A DNA stretch of 47,904 bases from Pokkaliibacter plantistimulans (GCF_003194385.1 NZ_LAPT01000087.1:1-47904); one strand, 5' to 3'. Numbered from the stretch's first letter, positions 17,536-27,768 are shown. The notes: generated by a model not told the origin, from the letters alone. A program made the numbers and translations.

Positions 17536-18429
17536 ATGTCTGACGAACAACTTGACGACCTTACCCAGCCGCAGCGCGATCGCCTTGCCTTCGTGGAGCT
17601 GCGCGTGCGCTTCATCGGAGATATCCGCCGCCAGGACCTGGTGTCGCGGTTTGGAATCCAGTCGGCCGCCGCCACGCGTGATCTGGCGATCTATAAGGAG
17701 CTGGCGCCGGGCAACATCGATTACGACACCAAGGCCAAGTGCTATGTCCTTGGTGGAGTCTTCAAGCCGCTCTTCGACTTTCCGCCTGAACGGGTTCTGT
17801 CCTGGCTGACGCAAGGCTTCGGAGACGGAGAGCCCTCCCAGCTCAAGGCGTGGGTGGCAAGTGAAATCCCGTCAAGGCTCACGCATCCCGATCTGGATGT
17901 GCTGGCCTGTGTGACCCGGGCGATCCATCAGGAGTGTCCTATTCGGGTGGTGTACCACTCGATCTCAAGCGGCCAGACCGAGCGCCAGATCGTTCCCTTC
18001 GCGCTGATCGACAACGGCCTGCGCTGGCATGTGCGGGCCTTCGATCGCAAGTCTCAGGAGTTTCGTGATTTCGTGATCACCCGAATCAAGGGACCAGTCT
18101 TGTTGCGAGATGAAGAAGTGCATGCCCATGAGCGCAGCGACCAGGACATCCAATGGACCCGAATCGTCGAACTGGAACTGATTCCCCATCCGGACCAGCC
18201 ACGTTCTGAGGTTACCGAGATGGACTACGGCATGCGGGATGGCGTGCTGCGCATGAAGCTCCGCGCCGCCACGGCTGGATACATTCTGCGCAAGTGGAGT
18301 GTGGACAGCTCGCCCGATCACAGCCTGAGAGGGCCGGAGTACCGGCTCTGGCTAAAGAACCCCTTGGCCCTGTACGGCGTCAGGAACGCTTTGCTCGCGC
18401 CTGGCTACCGATCGCCGGACCAAGCATGA
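17536..18429 (+). CDS. WYL-domain transcriptional regulator (BrxR/CapW-like)
   Basis: 297 residues. An N-terminal winged helix-turn-helix (about 8-65; DLVSRFGIQSAAATRDLAIYKELAP) is followed by a WYL domain (about 130-205; IRVVYHSISSGQTERQIVPFALIDNGLRWHVRAFDRKS) and a C-terminal WCX-like extension. This three-part build is that of BrxR/CapW, repressors of defence operons that sense phage infection, perhaps by a nucleic-acid ligand. It is the first gene of the operon and lies 13 bp before hsdM1, so it probably controls the whole set to 32025 and perhaps the divergent NurA operon. Confidence 0.88.
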   Translation: MSDEQLDDLTQPQRDRLAFVELRVRFIGDIRRQDLVSRFGIQSAAATRDLAIYKELAPGNIDYDTKAKCYVLGGVFKPLFDFPPERVLSWLTQGFGDGEPSQLKAWVASEIPSRLTHPDLDVLACVTRAIHQECPIRVVYHSISSGQTERQIVPFALIDNGLRWHVRAFDRKSQEFRDFVITRIKGPVLLRDEEVHAHERSDQDIQWTRIVELELIPHPDQPRSEVTEMDYGMRDGVLRMKLRAATAGYILRKWSVDSSPDHSLRGPEYRLWLKNPLALYGVRNALLAPGYRSPDQA

Positions 18430-18442
18430 AGAGAACGACTTG

Positions 18443-19939
18443 ATGCAAGAAGCTGCAATCAATCTCAGTCAGCTAGAAGGCCACCTCTGGGAATCCGCCA
18501 ATATCCTGCGTGGCCCGGTGGATGCGGCTGACTTCAAGACCTACATCTTCCCGCTCCTGTTCTTCAAGCGGATCTGCGATGTCTGGGATGAGGAATACGC
18601 CGAGATCGTCGATGAGACCGGCGATGCCGAACTGGCCCTCTTCCCCGAGTCGCATCGCTTTCAGATCCCGGATGACTGCCACTGGAATGACGTTCGTGCC
18701 GTGGCGACTAACGTCGGCAATGCCCTGCAGCGCGCCATGCGCGAAATCGAGAAGGCCAACCCGGACACCCTGTACGGCGTTTTCGGTGATGCTCAGTGGA
18801 CCAACAAGGATCGGCTCTCCGACGCGCTGCTCAAGGATCTGATCGAGCATTTCTCGCGCATCTCCTTCGGCAACAAAAACATCGCCTCCGATGTGCTGGG
18901 CGATGCCTACGAGTACCTGATCAAGAAGTTTGCCGATGCCACCAACAAGAAGGCCGGCGAGTTCTATACCCCGCGCAGTGTCGTGCGGCTGATGATCGAA
19001 ATGCTCGACCCCAAAGAGGGCGAAACCATCTATGACCCGGCCTGTGGCACGGGCGGCATGCTGCTGGCAGCCGTTCAGCACGTTAAAGAACAACACGGCG
19101 ATGTGAAGCGTCTGTGGGGCAAGCTCTATGGGCAGGAAAAAAACCTCACCACCTCGTCCATTGCCCGCATGAACCTGTTCCTGCACGGAATTGAGGATTT
19201 CCAGATCGTGCGCGGCGATACCCTGCGCAATCCGGCGTTCTTCGAGGGTGACCGTCTGGCGAGCTTCGATTGTGTGATCGCCAATCCGCCCTTTTCCCTG
19301 GAAAAGTGGGGCGAAGACCTATGGGTGAACGATCCCTTCGGGCGCAACTTCGCAGGACTGCCTCCGTCCAGCAGCGGTGACTTCGCCTGGGTGCAGCACA
19401 TGGTCAAGTCGATGGCCGAAGGGGCTGGGCGCATGGCCGTGGTGTTGCCCCAGGGCGCGCTGTTCCGCAAAGGAGCCGAGGGAAGTATTCGCCAAAAGCT
19501 ACTGGAGATGGACCTGGTCGAGGCGGTCATCGGCCTGGCGCCCAACCTTTTCTATGGCACAGGCCTCGCCGCCTGCATCCTGGTACTGCGCAAGAAGAAG
19601 CCGGCCCAGCGGCGCCAAAAGGTGATGATTGCTGACGCCTCCAGGCTCTTCCGGCGCGGTCGGGCACAGAACTATCTGGAACCCGCGCACGGCCTCGAAA
19701 TCCAGGGCTGGTTCGAGAAGTTCGAGGATGTGCAGGACGCGGTGCGCATCGTCGGCCTGGATGAAATCAAGGCCGAGGACTGGACGCTGAATATCTCGCG
19801 CTACGTACTGCCGCCGTTGCAGGAGGATATCCCGCCGCTGCCGGAGGCCATCGAGTCCTTCAAGAGTGCACTCACTCGCTGCCGGGAAGCGGAAGACAGG
19901 CTGGCCAAGGTCATGGTGGAAGGAGGCTGGCTGCAATGA
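18443..19939 (+). CDS. hsdM: Type I restriction-modification methylase subunit, copy 1
   Basis: About 498 residues. The N-terminal HsdM domain (LEGHLWESANILRGPVDAADFKTYIFPLLFFKRI) is followed by the N6-adenine methylase domain with the SAM-binding motif DPACGTGGML and the catalytic motif IV NPPF. The start chosen is the ATG at 18443, after an alternative TTG at 18440. HsdM with HsdS methylates adenine at both strands of a bipartite target, protecting host DNA. Its stop overlaps the start of a second hsdM by four bases (ATGA). Both copies look complete, which is unusual: one HsdM gene is normal. Confidence 0.95.
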   Translation: MQEAAINLSQLEGHLWESANILRGPVDAADFKTYIFPLLFFKRICDVWDEEYAEIVDETGDAELALFPESHRFQIPDDCHWNDVRAVATNVGNALQRAMREIEKANPDTLYGVFGDAQWTNKDRLSDALLKDLIEHFSRISFGNKNIASDVLGDAYEYLIKKFADATNKKAGEFYTPRSVVRLMIEMLDPKEGETIYDPACGTGGMLLAAVQHVKEQHGDVKRLWGKLYGQEKNLTTSSIARMNLFLHGIEDFQIVRGDTLRNPAFFEGDRLASFDCVIANPPFSLEKWGEDLWVNDPFGRNFAGLPPSSSGDFAWVQHMVKSMAEGAGRMAVVLPQGALFRKGAEGSIRQKLLEMDLVEAVIGLAPNLFYGTGLAACILVLRKKKPAQRRQKVMIADASRLFRRGRAQNYLEPAHGLEIQGWFEKFEDVQDAVRIVGLDEIKAEDWTLNISRYVLPPLQEDIPPLPEAIESFKSALTRCREAEDRLAKVMVEGGWLQ

Positions 19940-21453
19940 GTGCCCGCATTACTCAACAAGAACTCGAATCCTATCTCTGGGGCGCCGCCGTGCTGCTGCG
20001 CGGCCTCATCGATGCCGGCGACTACAAGCAGTTCATCTTCCCGCTGCTGTTCTTCAAACGCATCTCGGATGTCTGGGACGAGGAATATCAGGCTGCGCTC
20101 AAGGAGTCAGGCGGCGACTTGTCCTATGCCGAGTTCGCCGAAAACCATCGCTTCCAGATACCGGATGGCGCACATTGGAAGGACGTGCGCCAGGTCCCGA
20201 AAAACGTCGGCATGGCGATCCAGTCAGCCTTGCGGCAGATCGAGTCGGCCAACCCAGACATGCTGGCCGGCATTTTTGGCGATGCGCCTTGGACCAACCG
20301 AGAGCGCCTGCCGGATGAAACCCTCAAGAACCTGATCGAACATTTCTCGACGCAAACGCTCTCGGTCGCCAACGTGCCCGAGGACGAGCTCGGCAATGCC
20401 TACGAATTCCTGATCAAGAAATTCGCGGACGACTCCGGCCACACAGCCGCCGAGTTCTATACCAACCGTACCGTTGTGCATCTGATGACGCAGTTGTTGG
20501 CTCCGCAGGCCGGCGAGTCGATCTACGACCCCACCTGCGGCACCGGCGGCATGCTCATTTCCGCCCTGGCCGAGGTCAAGCGTAGCGGCGGTGAGTACCG
20601 CACCCTCAAGCTCTACGGTCAGGAACGCAACCTGATCACCTCCGGTATCGCCCGGATGAACCTCTTCCTGCACGGCGTCGAGGACTTCCAGATCATCCGA
20701 GGCGACACCCTGGCCGATCCAAAGCACATCGAAGGCGACCGGCTGCGCAAGTTCGACGTGATCCTCGCCAACCCGCCGTACTCCATCAAGCAGTGGGACC
20801 GCGAAGCCTGGGGCCAGGATAAGTGGGGGCGCAACTTCCTCGGCACCCCGCCGCAGGGCCGGGCCGACTACGCCTTCCAGCAGCACATCCTGGCCAGCCT
20901 TTCGGACCGAGGCCGCTGCGCCATCCTGTGGCCGCATGGCGTGCTGTTCCGCAACGAGGAACAGGCGATGCGCGCCAAGATGATCGAACAGGATTGGGTA
21001 GAAGCGGTGATCGGCCTCGGACCGAACCTGTTCTACAACTCCCCGATGGAGTCCTGCGTCATGGTCTGCAACCGGCGCAAGCCAGCCGAACGCAAGGGCA
21101 AGGTGCTGTTCATCGACGCGCTGAACGAAGTCACCCGCGAACGGGCGCAGAGCTTCCTCAAGCCGGAACACCAGCAACGCATCCTGGAAACCTTCCGCGC
21201 CTTCGCGCCGATCGAGGGCTTTGCAGCGGTGGCGACGCTGGACCAGATCATCCGCAACGGCGCCAATCTCTCCATTCCGCTGTATATCAAGCGGGCGACG
21301 AGCGCGGCGAACGGCAACGGCACCATTGAGGCCGTCAGCCTGAGCGCGGCCTGGGAGAAATGGCAAAGCGACGGCCGCGCCTTCTGGCAGCAGATGGATG
21401 CTTTGGTGGAAACGCTTGATGGCCTGGAAGTCGAGGAGGTCGAGCGTGCTTGA
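19936..21453 (+). CDS. hsdM: Type I restriction-modification methylase subunit, copy 2
   Basis: 505 residues, a clear paralogue of the preceding gene: the N-terminal block LESYLWGAAVLLRGLIDAGDYKQFIFPLLFFKRISDVWDEEY aligns throughout. SAM motif DPTCGTGGML and catalytic NPPY are intact. It differs from copy 1 in nearly every region, so it is an old duplication or a separately acquired gene and not an assembly echo. Two different HsdM proteins could form a mixed M2S complex, or each could serve separate roles. The gene overlaps hsdM1 by four bases and hsdS by eight bases, so all are cotranslated. Confidence 0.95.
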   Translation: MSARITQQELESYLWGAAVLLRGLIDAGDYKQFIFPLLFFKRISDVWDEEYQAALKESGGDLSYAEFAENHRFQIPDGAHWKDVRQVPKNVGMAIQSALRQIESANPDMLAGIFGDAPWTNRERLPDETLKNLIEHFSTQTLSVANVPEDELGNAYEFLIKKFADDSGHTAAEFYTNRTVVHLMTQLLAPQAGESIYDPTCGTGGMLISALAEVKRSGGEYRTLKLYGQERNLITSGIARMNLFLHGVEDFQIIRGDTLADPKHIEGDRLRKFDVILANPPYSIKQWDREAWGQDKWGRNFLGTPPQGRADYAFQQHILASLSDRGRCAILWPHGVLFRNEEQAMRAKMIEQDWVEAVIGLGPNLFYNSPMESCVMVCNRRKPAERKGKVLFIDALNEVTRERAQSFLKPEHQQRILETFRAFAPIEGFAAVATLDQIIRNGANLSIPLYIKRATSAANGNGTIEAVSLSAAWEKWQSDGRAFWQQMDALVETLDGLEVEEVERA

Positions 21454-22639
21454 TAAGGTCCAAAAGCCAGGCTGGCGCCAAGTGAAGTTCGGCGACGTGG
21501 TGCGCCAAGTTAAGGAAAAGGTTGAGCCAGAGACTTCAGGGCTGGAGCGCTACGTCGCCGGTGACCACATGGATACCGACGATTTGCGAATCCGTCGCTG
21601 GGGTGAGATCGGCAGTGGCTATCTCGGGCCAGCATTTCATATGCGCTTCCGGCCAGGGCAAGTGCTTTACGGATCTCGGCGAACCTACCTCCGTAAGGTG
21701 GCTGTCGCAGACTTCGATGGCATCTGCGCCAACACTACCTTTGTGATTGAGCCAAAGAATGCGGAGGAGTTACTGCCCGAGTTTCTTCCGTTCCTCATGC
21801 AAACGGGTGCTTTTAACGAGTTCTCCGTCAAGAACTCCAAAGGCTCAGTAAATCCGTATATCAACTTCTCTGATTTGGCGCGATTTGAGTTCGCGTTGCC
21901 TCCGCCGGAAGAACAGGTGCGGATCGTAGAGGTGCTGCGTGCTGCTACAGAAACAGTTGAGACCCAAACAGAAGCCCTCGATGCCCTAGAGGTTGCGCGC
22001 AGGTCCACCATCGACCATGCATTTTCAATGACTCATGGGTGGAATATTGCGCGCTTAGAAACTGTGGCCAGCATGCAAAACGGGCGGCCGTTTCCCGGCA
22101 ATGAATATGGGGACAATGGAGTAAAGCTACTGCGGCCAGGGAATCTTGGTATATCTGGCTATTTCTATTGGGGTGTGGAGAAAACAGTATCCCTCGACCC
22201 GAGTTGGGCGAGTACTGCTTCAGACTTCCTGATTGCTCCGGGTGATGTCGTTATAAATCTCACCGCCCAATCTCTTGACGACGGCTTCATGGGGCGGGTA
22301 TGTCTCGCCAGAGAGGGTGATGAAAGCCTCCTCAATCAGCGGATTGGCCGTTTTCACTGTAACGAATCTGCGTTGCTACCAGAGTACCTTTTCAGGGCAC
22401 TTCAGACTTCCCGATTCCGACAGCATGCGCATGCCAACTGCGAGGGCAGCAAGGTAAAGCACCTCTTCTGGCAGCACTTGGCCAAGTACGAGATTCCAAT
22501 TCCGCCACTGAGAACGCAACGCCAAATCGCCGCGCAATGCGCCGAACTCGACCAAGCAATTTCAGCCTTTAGAGATCGGATTGGAATATCAAGGGCGATG
22601 CAGTCGCACTTGGTAAATGAACTCATGGGGGAAGTTTGA
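21446..22639 (+). CDS. hsdS: Type I restriction-modification specificity subunit
   Basis: 397 residues from the GTG at 21446, which overlaps the hsdM2 stop by eight bases and follows GAGGT. Two target-recognition halves are visible: the first about 5-150 (GWRQVKFGDVVRQVKEKVEPETSGLERYVAGDHMD...), the second starting at GWNIARLETVASMQNGRPFPGNEYGDNG. Each ends in a helical spacer with the conserved pattern P-x-x-EEQVRIVEVLRAATE and RTQRQIAAQCAELDQAI. The protein selects the two-part DNA target. The target itself cannot be read from the sequence. Confidence 0.93.
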   Translation: MLDKVQKPGWRQVKFGDVVRQVKEKVEPETSGLERYVAGDHMDTDDLRIRRWGEIGSGYLGPAFHMRFRPGQVLYGSRRTYLRKVAVADFDGICANTTFVIEPKNAEELLPEFLPFLMQTGAFNEFSVKNSKGSVNPYINFSDLARFEFALPPPEEQVRIVEVLRAATETVETQTEALDALEVARRSTIDHAFSMTHGWNIARLETVASMQNGRPFPGNEYGDNGVKLLRPGNLGISGYFYWGVEKTVSLDPSWASTASDFLIAPGDVVINLTAQSLDDGFMGRVCLAREGDESLLNQRIGRFHCNESALLPEYLFRALQTSRFRQHAHANCEGSKVKHLFWQHLAKYEIPIPPLRTQRQIAAQCAELDQAISAFRDRIGISRAMQSHLVNELMGEV

Positions 22640-22640
22640 G

Positions 22641-25616
22641 ATGGGTTTCACTGAATCCAACACCGTCGAAGCCTACCTCTACGACCTGCTCTCCGGCCCG
22701 ACAAAGTCCGTCCCGACCAATGTCGTACAGGAGCCAGAAGCCACCTACGGCCGCAGCCACAAGGGGATCGGCTGGCTCCGTGTCGCCAGTGCCGACATCC
22801 CGCGCCAGAACCAGGACGTACTGATTGAGTCCTGGGTGCGCGAGGCGCTGATTCGCCTCAATCCGGAAATTGCCGCCCAGCCCGATCGCGCCGACGAGGT
22901 GCTCTACAAGCTGCGCGCTATTGTGCTAGCGGTGCGCTCCGATGGTCTAATCCGCGCCAACGAGGAATTCACGGCTTGGCTCAGGGGGGAGCGTTCCATG
23001 CCCTTCGGCCAGAACAATGAGCATGTGCCGGTTCGCCTGATCGATTTCGACAACCTCGACCAGAACCAGTACGTCGTCACCCAGCAGTTCACCTTCCGCG
23101 CCGGCAGCGCCGAGCGTCGCGCCGATCTGGTCCTGCTGGTCAACGGCCTGCCGCTGGTTTTGATCGAGGCCAAGACGCCGACGCGCTCGGCGGTGAGCTG
23201 GGTGGATGGCGCGTTGCAGGTGCACGACGATTACGAGAAGCACGTGCCGGAGCTGTTCGTCTGCAATGTGTTCTCGGTGGCCACCGAAGGGAAGGAATAT
23301 CGCTACGGCTCGCTCGGACTGCCTATTAAGGATTGGGGGCCGTGGAACCTGGAGGATGACGGCGATGCGCTCAAGCATCCGCTGAAGGGCTTGAAACTGG
23401 CTGCCGAGAGCATGCTGCGGCCCCATGTTGTGCTCGACATCCTGGCCAACTTCACCCTGTTCGCCACCAACAAGAAAAAGCAGCGCATCAAGATCATCTG
23501 CCGCTATCAGCAGTACGAGGCGGCCAACAAGATCGTCGAGCGGGTGCTGGCCGGCTATCCGAAGAAGGGCCTGATCTGGCATTTCCAGGGGTCAGGCAAG
23601 TCGCTGCTGATGGTGTTCGCGGCGCAGAAGCTGCGCCTGCATCCGCGCTTGAAGAATCCCACGGTGCTGATTGTGGTCGACCGTGTTGATCTCGATACCC
23701 AGATCACCGGCACCTTCACCGGGGCCGATATCCCCAACCTCGAGAAGGCCGACTCCCGCGACAAGCTGCGCCAACTGCTGGCGCAGGACGTGCGCAAGAT
23801 CATCATCACGACGATCTTCAAGTTCGGCGAAGCCGATGGTGTGCTGAATGATCGCGGCAACATCATCGCCTTGGTGGACGAAGCGCACCGCACCCAGGAA
23901 GGCGACCTCGGCCGCAAGATGCGTGATGCGCTACCGAATGCTTTCTTGTTCGGCCTGACCGGTACGCCGATCAATCGTTTCGATCGCAACACCTTCTACG
24001 CCTTCGGCGCGGAGGAGGATGACAAGGGTTACCTGAGCCGCTACGGCTTCGAGGAGTCGATCCGCGACGGCGCGACACTGAAGCTGCACTTCGAGCCGCG
24101 CCTGCTGGAGCTGCACATCGACAAGGCAGCCATCGACGCCGCCTTTAAGGAGATGACCGGCGGCCTCTCCGACCTTGACCGCGACAACCTCGGCAAGACT
24201 GCCGCCAAGATGGCAGTCCTGGTCAAGACGCCGGAACGCATCCGGCGCGTGTGCGAGGACATCGTCCAGCACTTCCAGAGCAAGGTGGAGCCGAACGGCT
24301 TCAAGGGCCAGATCGTCACCTTCGACCGCGAATCCTGTTTGCTCTACAAGCAGGAGCTGGGCAAGCTGCTGCCGCCGGAGTCCTCCGACATCGTGATGAC
24401 GGTGAACGCCAACGAGCCGCAGTACAAGGCCTACGCCCGCACGCGGGATGAGGAAGAGCGGTTGCTCGACCGCTTCCGCGACCCCAACGATCCGCTCAAA
24501 CTGATCATCGTCACCTCGAAACTGCTGACCGGCTTCGACGCGCCCATCCTGCAGGCGATGTATCTGGACAAGCCGCTGCGCGACCACACGCTGCTCCAGG
24601 CCATCTGCCGGGTGAACCGCACCTACTCCGAGCAGAAGACCCATGGCCTGATCGTGGATTACCTCGGCATCTTCGACGACGTGGCCAAGGCGCTGGAGTT
24701 CGACGACAAGAGCGTCACGGCGGTGGTGTCGAATATTCAGGAACTTAAGGACCGGCTGCCGGAGGCGATGCAGAAATGCTTGGCTTTCTTTGCCGGCGTG
24801 GATCGCACCATCGAGGGTTACGAGGGACTGATCGCCGCCCAGCAATGCCTGCCCAACAACGAGGTGCGCGACAACTTCGCGGTCGAGTTCAGCCTGCTTA
24901 ACAAACTATGGGAGGCCATCTCGCCAGATCCGATCCTCGGCGAATACGAGAAGGACTACAAGTGGCTCTCGCAGGTGTACCAGTCGGTGCAGCCCTCCAG
25001 CGGCCACGGCAAGCTGATCTGGCATTCCCTTGGGGCCAAGACCATCGAGCTGATCCATCAGAACGTGCATGTCGATGCCGTGCGCGATGACCTTGATACG
25101 CTGGTGCTGGATGCCGATCTGCTGGAGGCGGTGCTCTCTAATCCCGACCCGAAGAAAGCCAAGGAGATCGAGATCAAGGTGGCGCGGCGACTGCGCAAGC
25201 ATCTTGGCAATCCGAAATTCAAGGCGCTGTCGGAACGGCTCGATGCTCTGCGGGATCGCTTCGAGTCCGGCGTGCTGAACAGTGTCGAATTCCTCAAGCA
25301 ACTGCTGCAACTGGCCAAGGAAGTGCTCCAGGCCGAGAAGGAAGTGCCACCCGAGGAAGATGAGGATCGCGGCAAGGCGGCACTGACGGATCTCTTCAAC
25401 GAGGTCAAAACCGCCGAAACACCGATCATGGTTGAACGCGTGGTGGCCGACATCGACGAGATCGTGCGCTTGGTGTGCTTCCCCGGTTGGCAGGACACAC
25501 TGGCCGGCGAGCGCGAGATCAAGAAGGCGCTACGGAAGTCGCTCTTCAAGTACAAGCTGCATGCCGATGAAGAGCTGTTCGAGAAAGCGTATAGCTATAT
25601 CCGGCAGTATTACTGA
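22641..25616 (+). CDS. hsdR: Type I restriction endonuclease subunit
   Basis: 991 residues. The N-terminal nuclease is of the PD-(D/E)xK type (ADLVLLVNGLPLVLIEAKTP, about 160-180, with catalytic D, E and K). The SF2 motor has Walker A GSGKS (about 316), DEAH in VDEAHRTQ (about 411) and LTGTPI, and the later helicase motif TGFDAPILQ...QAICRVNRTY. HsdR pulls DNA through the complex and cuts at a distance from unmethylated sites. The ATG at 22641 comes one base after the hsdS stop, which supports coupling; an upstream in-frame ATG within hsdS is not needed. Confidence 0.95.
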   Translation: MGFTESNTVEAYLYDLLSGPTKSVPTNVVQEPEATYGRSHKGIGWLRVASADIPRQNQDVLIESWVREALIRLNPEIAAQPDRADEVLYKLRAIVLAVRSDGLIRANEEFTAWLRGERSMPFGQNNEHVPVRLIDFDNLDQNQYVVTQQFTFRAGSAERRADLVLLVNGLPLVLIEAKTPTRSAVSWVDGALQVHDDYEKHVPELFVCNVFSVATEGKEYRYGSLGLPIKDWGPWNLEDDGDALKHPLKGLKLAAESMLRPHVVLDILANFTLFATNKKKQRIKIICRYQQYEAANKIVERVLAGYPKKGLIWHFQGSGKSLLMVFAAQKLRLHPRLKNPTVLIVVDRVDLDTQITGTFTGADIPNLEKADSRDKLRQLLAQDVRKIIITTIFKFGEADGVLNDRGNIIALVDEAHRTQEGDLGRKMRDALPNAFLFGLTGTPINRFDRNTFYAFGAEEDDKGYLSRYGFEESIRDGATLKLHFEPRLLELHIDKAAIDAAFKEMTGGLSDLDRDNLGKTAAKMAVLVKTPERIRRVCEDIVQHFQSKVEPNGFKGQIVTFDRESCLLYKQELGKLLPPESSDIVMTVNANEPQYKAYARTRDEEERLLDRFRDPNDPLKLIIVTSKLLTGFDAPILQAMYLDKPLRDHTLLQAICRVNRTYSEQKTHGLIVDYLGIFDDVAKALEFDDKSVTAVVSNIQELKDRLPEAMQKCLAFFAGVDRTIEGYEGLIAAQQCLPNNEVRDNFAVEFSLLNKLWEAISPDPILGEYEKDYKWLSQVYQSVQPSSGHGKLIWHSLGAKTIELIHQNVHVDAVRDDLDTLVLDADLLEAVLSNPDPKKAKEIEIKVARRLRKHLGNPKFKALSERLDALRDRFESGVLNSVEFLKQLLQLAKEVLQAEKEVPPEEDEDRGKAALTDLFNEVKTAETPIMVERVVADIDEIVRLVCFPGWQDTLAGEREIKKALRKSLFKYKLHADEELFEKAYSYIRQYY

Positions 25617-25625
25617 GGCCCGAGC

Positions 25626-27725
25626 ATGAAAGCAGAAGACACGCTGGTTACCAATCTGCTGCAGGGCGCGAAGCAATTCATCGTGCCGATCTTTCAGCGC
25701 GACTACAGCTGGGGCACGAAGCACTGCCAGCAACTGTGGAAGGATGTGATTCGCGTCGGTAGCGACCCAAATGTGAAGGGGCACTTCCTTGGCTCAGTGG
25801 TCTATGTCGCGGCTGAGGACAACACAGCCACCATCACTCGTTGGCTGTTGATCGACGGCCAACAACGCCTTACTACGCTGACGCTTTTGTTGATCGCGCT
25901 TCGTGACCAGATGGCACAGCTTCCTGGAAACTCAGGTCAGGGAGAGGAGGAAGCGACGCCTGATGAGCTGGACGACTATTACCTGCGCAACCGGCACGGC
26001 AAGGGGGAGCGGCGGCACAAGCTGCATCTGCGCCGGACAGATCACGAAACGCTGATTGCGCTTTTGGATGGAAAGACGTTGCCAGAGGCCGTCTCGGAAC
26101 GGGTGAAGGAGAACTTCCTGTTCCTGCGTGATTTGGTCGCCCAGGCAGACGTGCAAACCGTCTACAACGGCATCAAGAAGCTGGTGGTCGTGGACGTGAG
26201 TCTGACGCGCGGCCAAGATGACCCGCAAATGATCTTTGAGAGCCTGAACTCTACTGGGGTGGATTTGACTCAGGCCGATCTGATTCGAAATTTCGTACTG
26301 ATGCGACTGGATGAGTCCTCCCAGACTCAGCTCTACGAAGAACACTGGCAGCCGATCGAGCAGGCTTTCGGGCGGCGCTACCGTACCGAGTTCGATAAAT
26401 TCGTGAAGGATTTTCTGACGCTGCAACTGCGTCCCGGCACGCCATTGAAGGCGGCCGAGATCTATCACGAGTTCCGCAGCTACTTCTCCCGTACTGTCGA
26501 AAAGCGTGGTGTCGATGGCATTCTCAGCGACTTGCGCCGCTTTGGCAGCTACTACACGGCATTCAGTCTCGGACAGGAGAAGCAGCTGGCATTAAAGGAG
26601 GCATTTGCCCGCCTGCGTTCCCTGGTCGAGGTGGCTTCGCCGGTCGTGCTGACGCTTTACGACTTTCATGACCGAGCAAAGACCCTGCGTACCGATGAAT
26701 TCGTCGAGGCCGTCGAGTTGCTGGAAAGCTTTGTGTTCCGGCGTTCAGTGTGCGACATGCAAACGCGCAGCCTCGGACAAATATTCGCAAGCCTCGCCTA
26801 TCGGATCACCGAGAGCCAGCCGTTGCTCAGTTTAAAGGTGGCGCTGTATCGGCTAGGCAAAAAGCGCCGCTTTCCGAGCGATACCGAATTTCGCGAGGCG
26901 CTCGAAACCCGCGATGTCTACGACATGCGAACTTGCTTCTATCTGCTGGATCGGCTTGAGAACTTCAGCAAGGAGCGCATCGATACCTCGAACTTCACCA
27001 TTGAGCACGTTATGCCGCAGAACGAGGATCTTCGTCCGGAATGGCGAACGATGCTCGGTAGCGACTGGAAAGCAATACAGGAAACGTGGCTGCACCGCCT
27101 GGGCAATCTGACGCTGACCGGATACAACTCCACTTACAGCGACCGTCCATTTTCCGAGAAAAAAACGATTGCCGGTGGTTTCGATGAGAGCCCGCTGCGC
27201 TTGAACAAGTTCATTCGCGAACAATTGGCGTGGGATGGCACGACCATCGAGCAGCGAGGCAAGTTGCTCGCTGAGAAGGCCGTGACCGTATGGCGACCAT
27301 TGGTTGTCGATTTGCTGGCCGTGAAGCAACGGGAGTTGGAGGAGCACAAGTCCTTTGCCGCCAACTACAGGATCGAGGACCTGGAACTGGATGACATCGC
27401 AAAGAATTTACTGGAGGCTTTACGTCCACAGATCCAGGCATTTGGTGAAGATGTTGTCGAGCTGCCCAATGATCGGAGCGTCATCTACCGCGTGTTAGAT
27501 TTCTTCGTCGAAATCATCCCGCGCAAGCAGCGGCTGAGCCTCTTGCTGAATATGGATTTTGCCGACTGCGAAGATCCATCAGGCAGGGCCCGGGATGCCA
27601 CGGAATTCGCCTTCATCATCGGCGCAACTGAAACGGGTGGAGTGCTGTACAACCTGGACTCGCAAGACGATGTGCCGGCCGCGATCAACGTGGTCCGACA
27701 AGCGTATGAGCGTGTGACTGAGTGA
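25626..27725 (+). CDS. DUF262/DUF1524 protein (GmrSD/BrxU-like restriction enzyme)
   Basis: 699 residues. The N-terminal DUF262 domain has IFQRDYSW (about 22-29) and the conserved LLIDGQQRLTTL (about 74-85), a DGQQR-type nucleotide-binding motif. The C-terminal DUF1524 domain has the HNH-type TIEHVMPQNEDL (about 458-469) and LGNLTLTGYNS. This combination defines GmrSD, BrxU and SspE-like enzymes, which use nucleotide hydrolysis and an HNH nuclease to cut DNA carrying modified bases. Here it lies 9 bp after hsdR. It would target phages whose modified DNA escapes the type I system. That is a role inferred from the family. Confidence 0.88.
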   Translation: MKAEDTLVTNLLQGAKQFIVPIFQRDYSWGTKHCQQLWKDVIRVGSDPNVKGHFLGSVVYVAAEDNTATITRWLLIDGQQRLTTLTLLLIALRDQMAQLPGNSGQGEEEATPDELDDYYLRNRHGKGERRHKLHLRRTDHETLIALLDGKTLPEAVSERVKENFLFLRDLVAQADVQTVYNGIKKLVVVDVSLTRGQDDPQMIFESLNSTGVDLTQADLIRNFVLMRLDESSQTQLYEEHWQPIEQAFGRRYRTEFDKFVKDFLTLQLRPGTPLKAAEIYHEFRSYFSRTVEKRGVDGILSDLRRFGSYYTAFSLGQEKQLALKEAFARLRSLVEVASPVVLTLYDFHDRAKTLRTDEFVEAVELLESFVFRRSVCDMQTRSLGQIFASLAYRITESQPLLSLKVALYRLGKKRRFPSDTEFREALETRDVYDMRTCFYLLDRLENFSKERIDTSNFTIEHVMPQNEDLRPEWRTMLGSDWKAIQETWLHRLGNLTLTGYNSTYSDRPFSEKKTIAGGFDESPLRLNKFIREQLAWDGTTIEQRGKLLAEKAVTVWRPLVVDLLAVKQRELEEHKSFAANYRIEDLELDDIAKNLLEALRPQIQAFGEDVVELPNDRSVIYRVLDFFVEIIPRKQRLSLLLNMDFADCEDPSGRARDATEFAFIIGATETGGVLYNLDSQDDVPAAINVVRQAYERVTE

Positions 27726-27768
27726 TTGTCGACTCTAAAAATGCCTGATTGTCTGGAAATGATCTGAT

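Noticed and set aside
18443-21453. Duplicate hsdM as an assembly error
   Set aside because: The two copies differ throughout at the protein level, including motif IV (NPPF and NPPY), so they are distinct genes.
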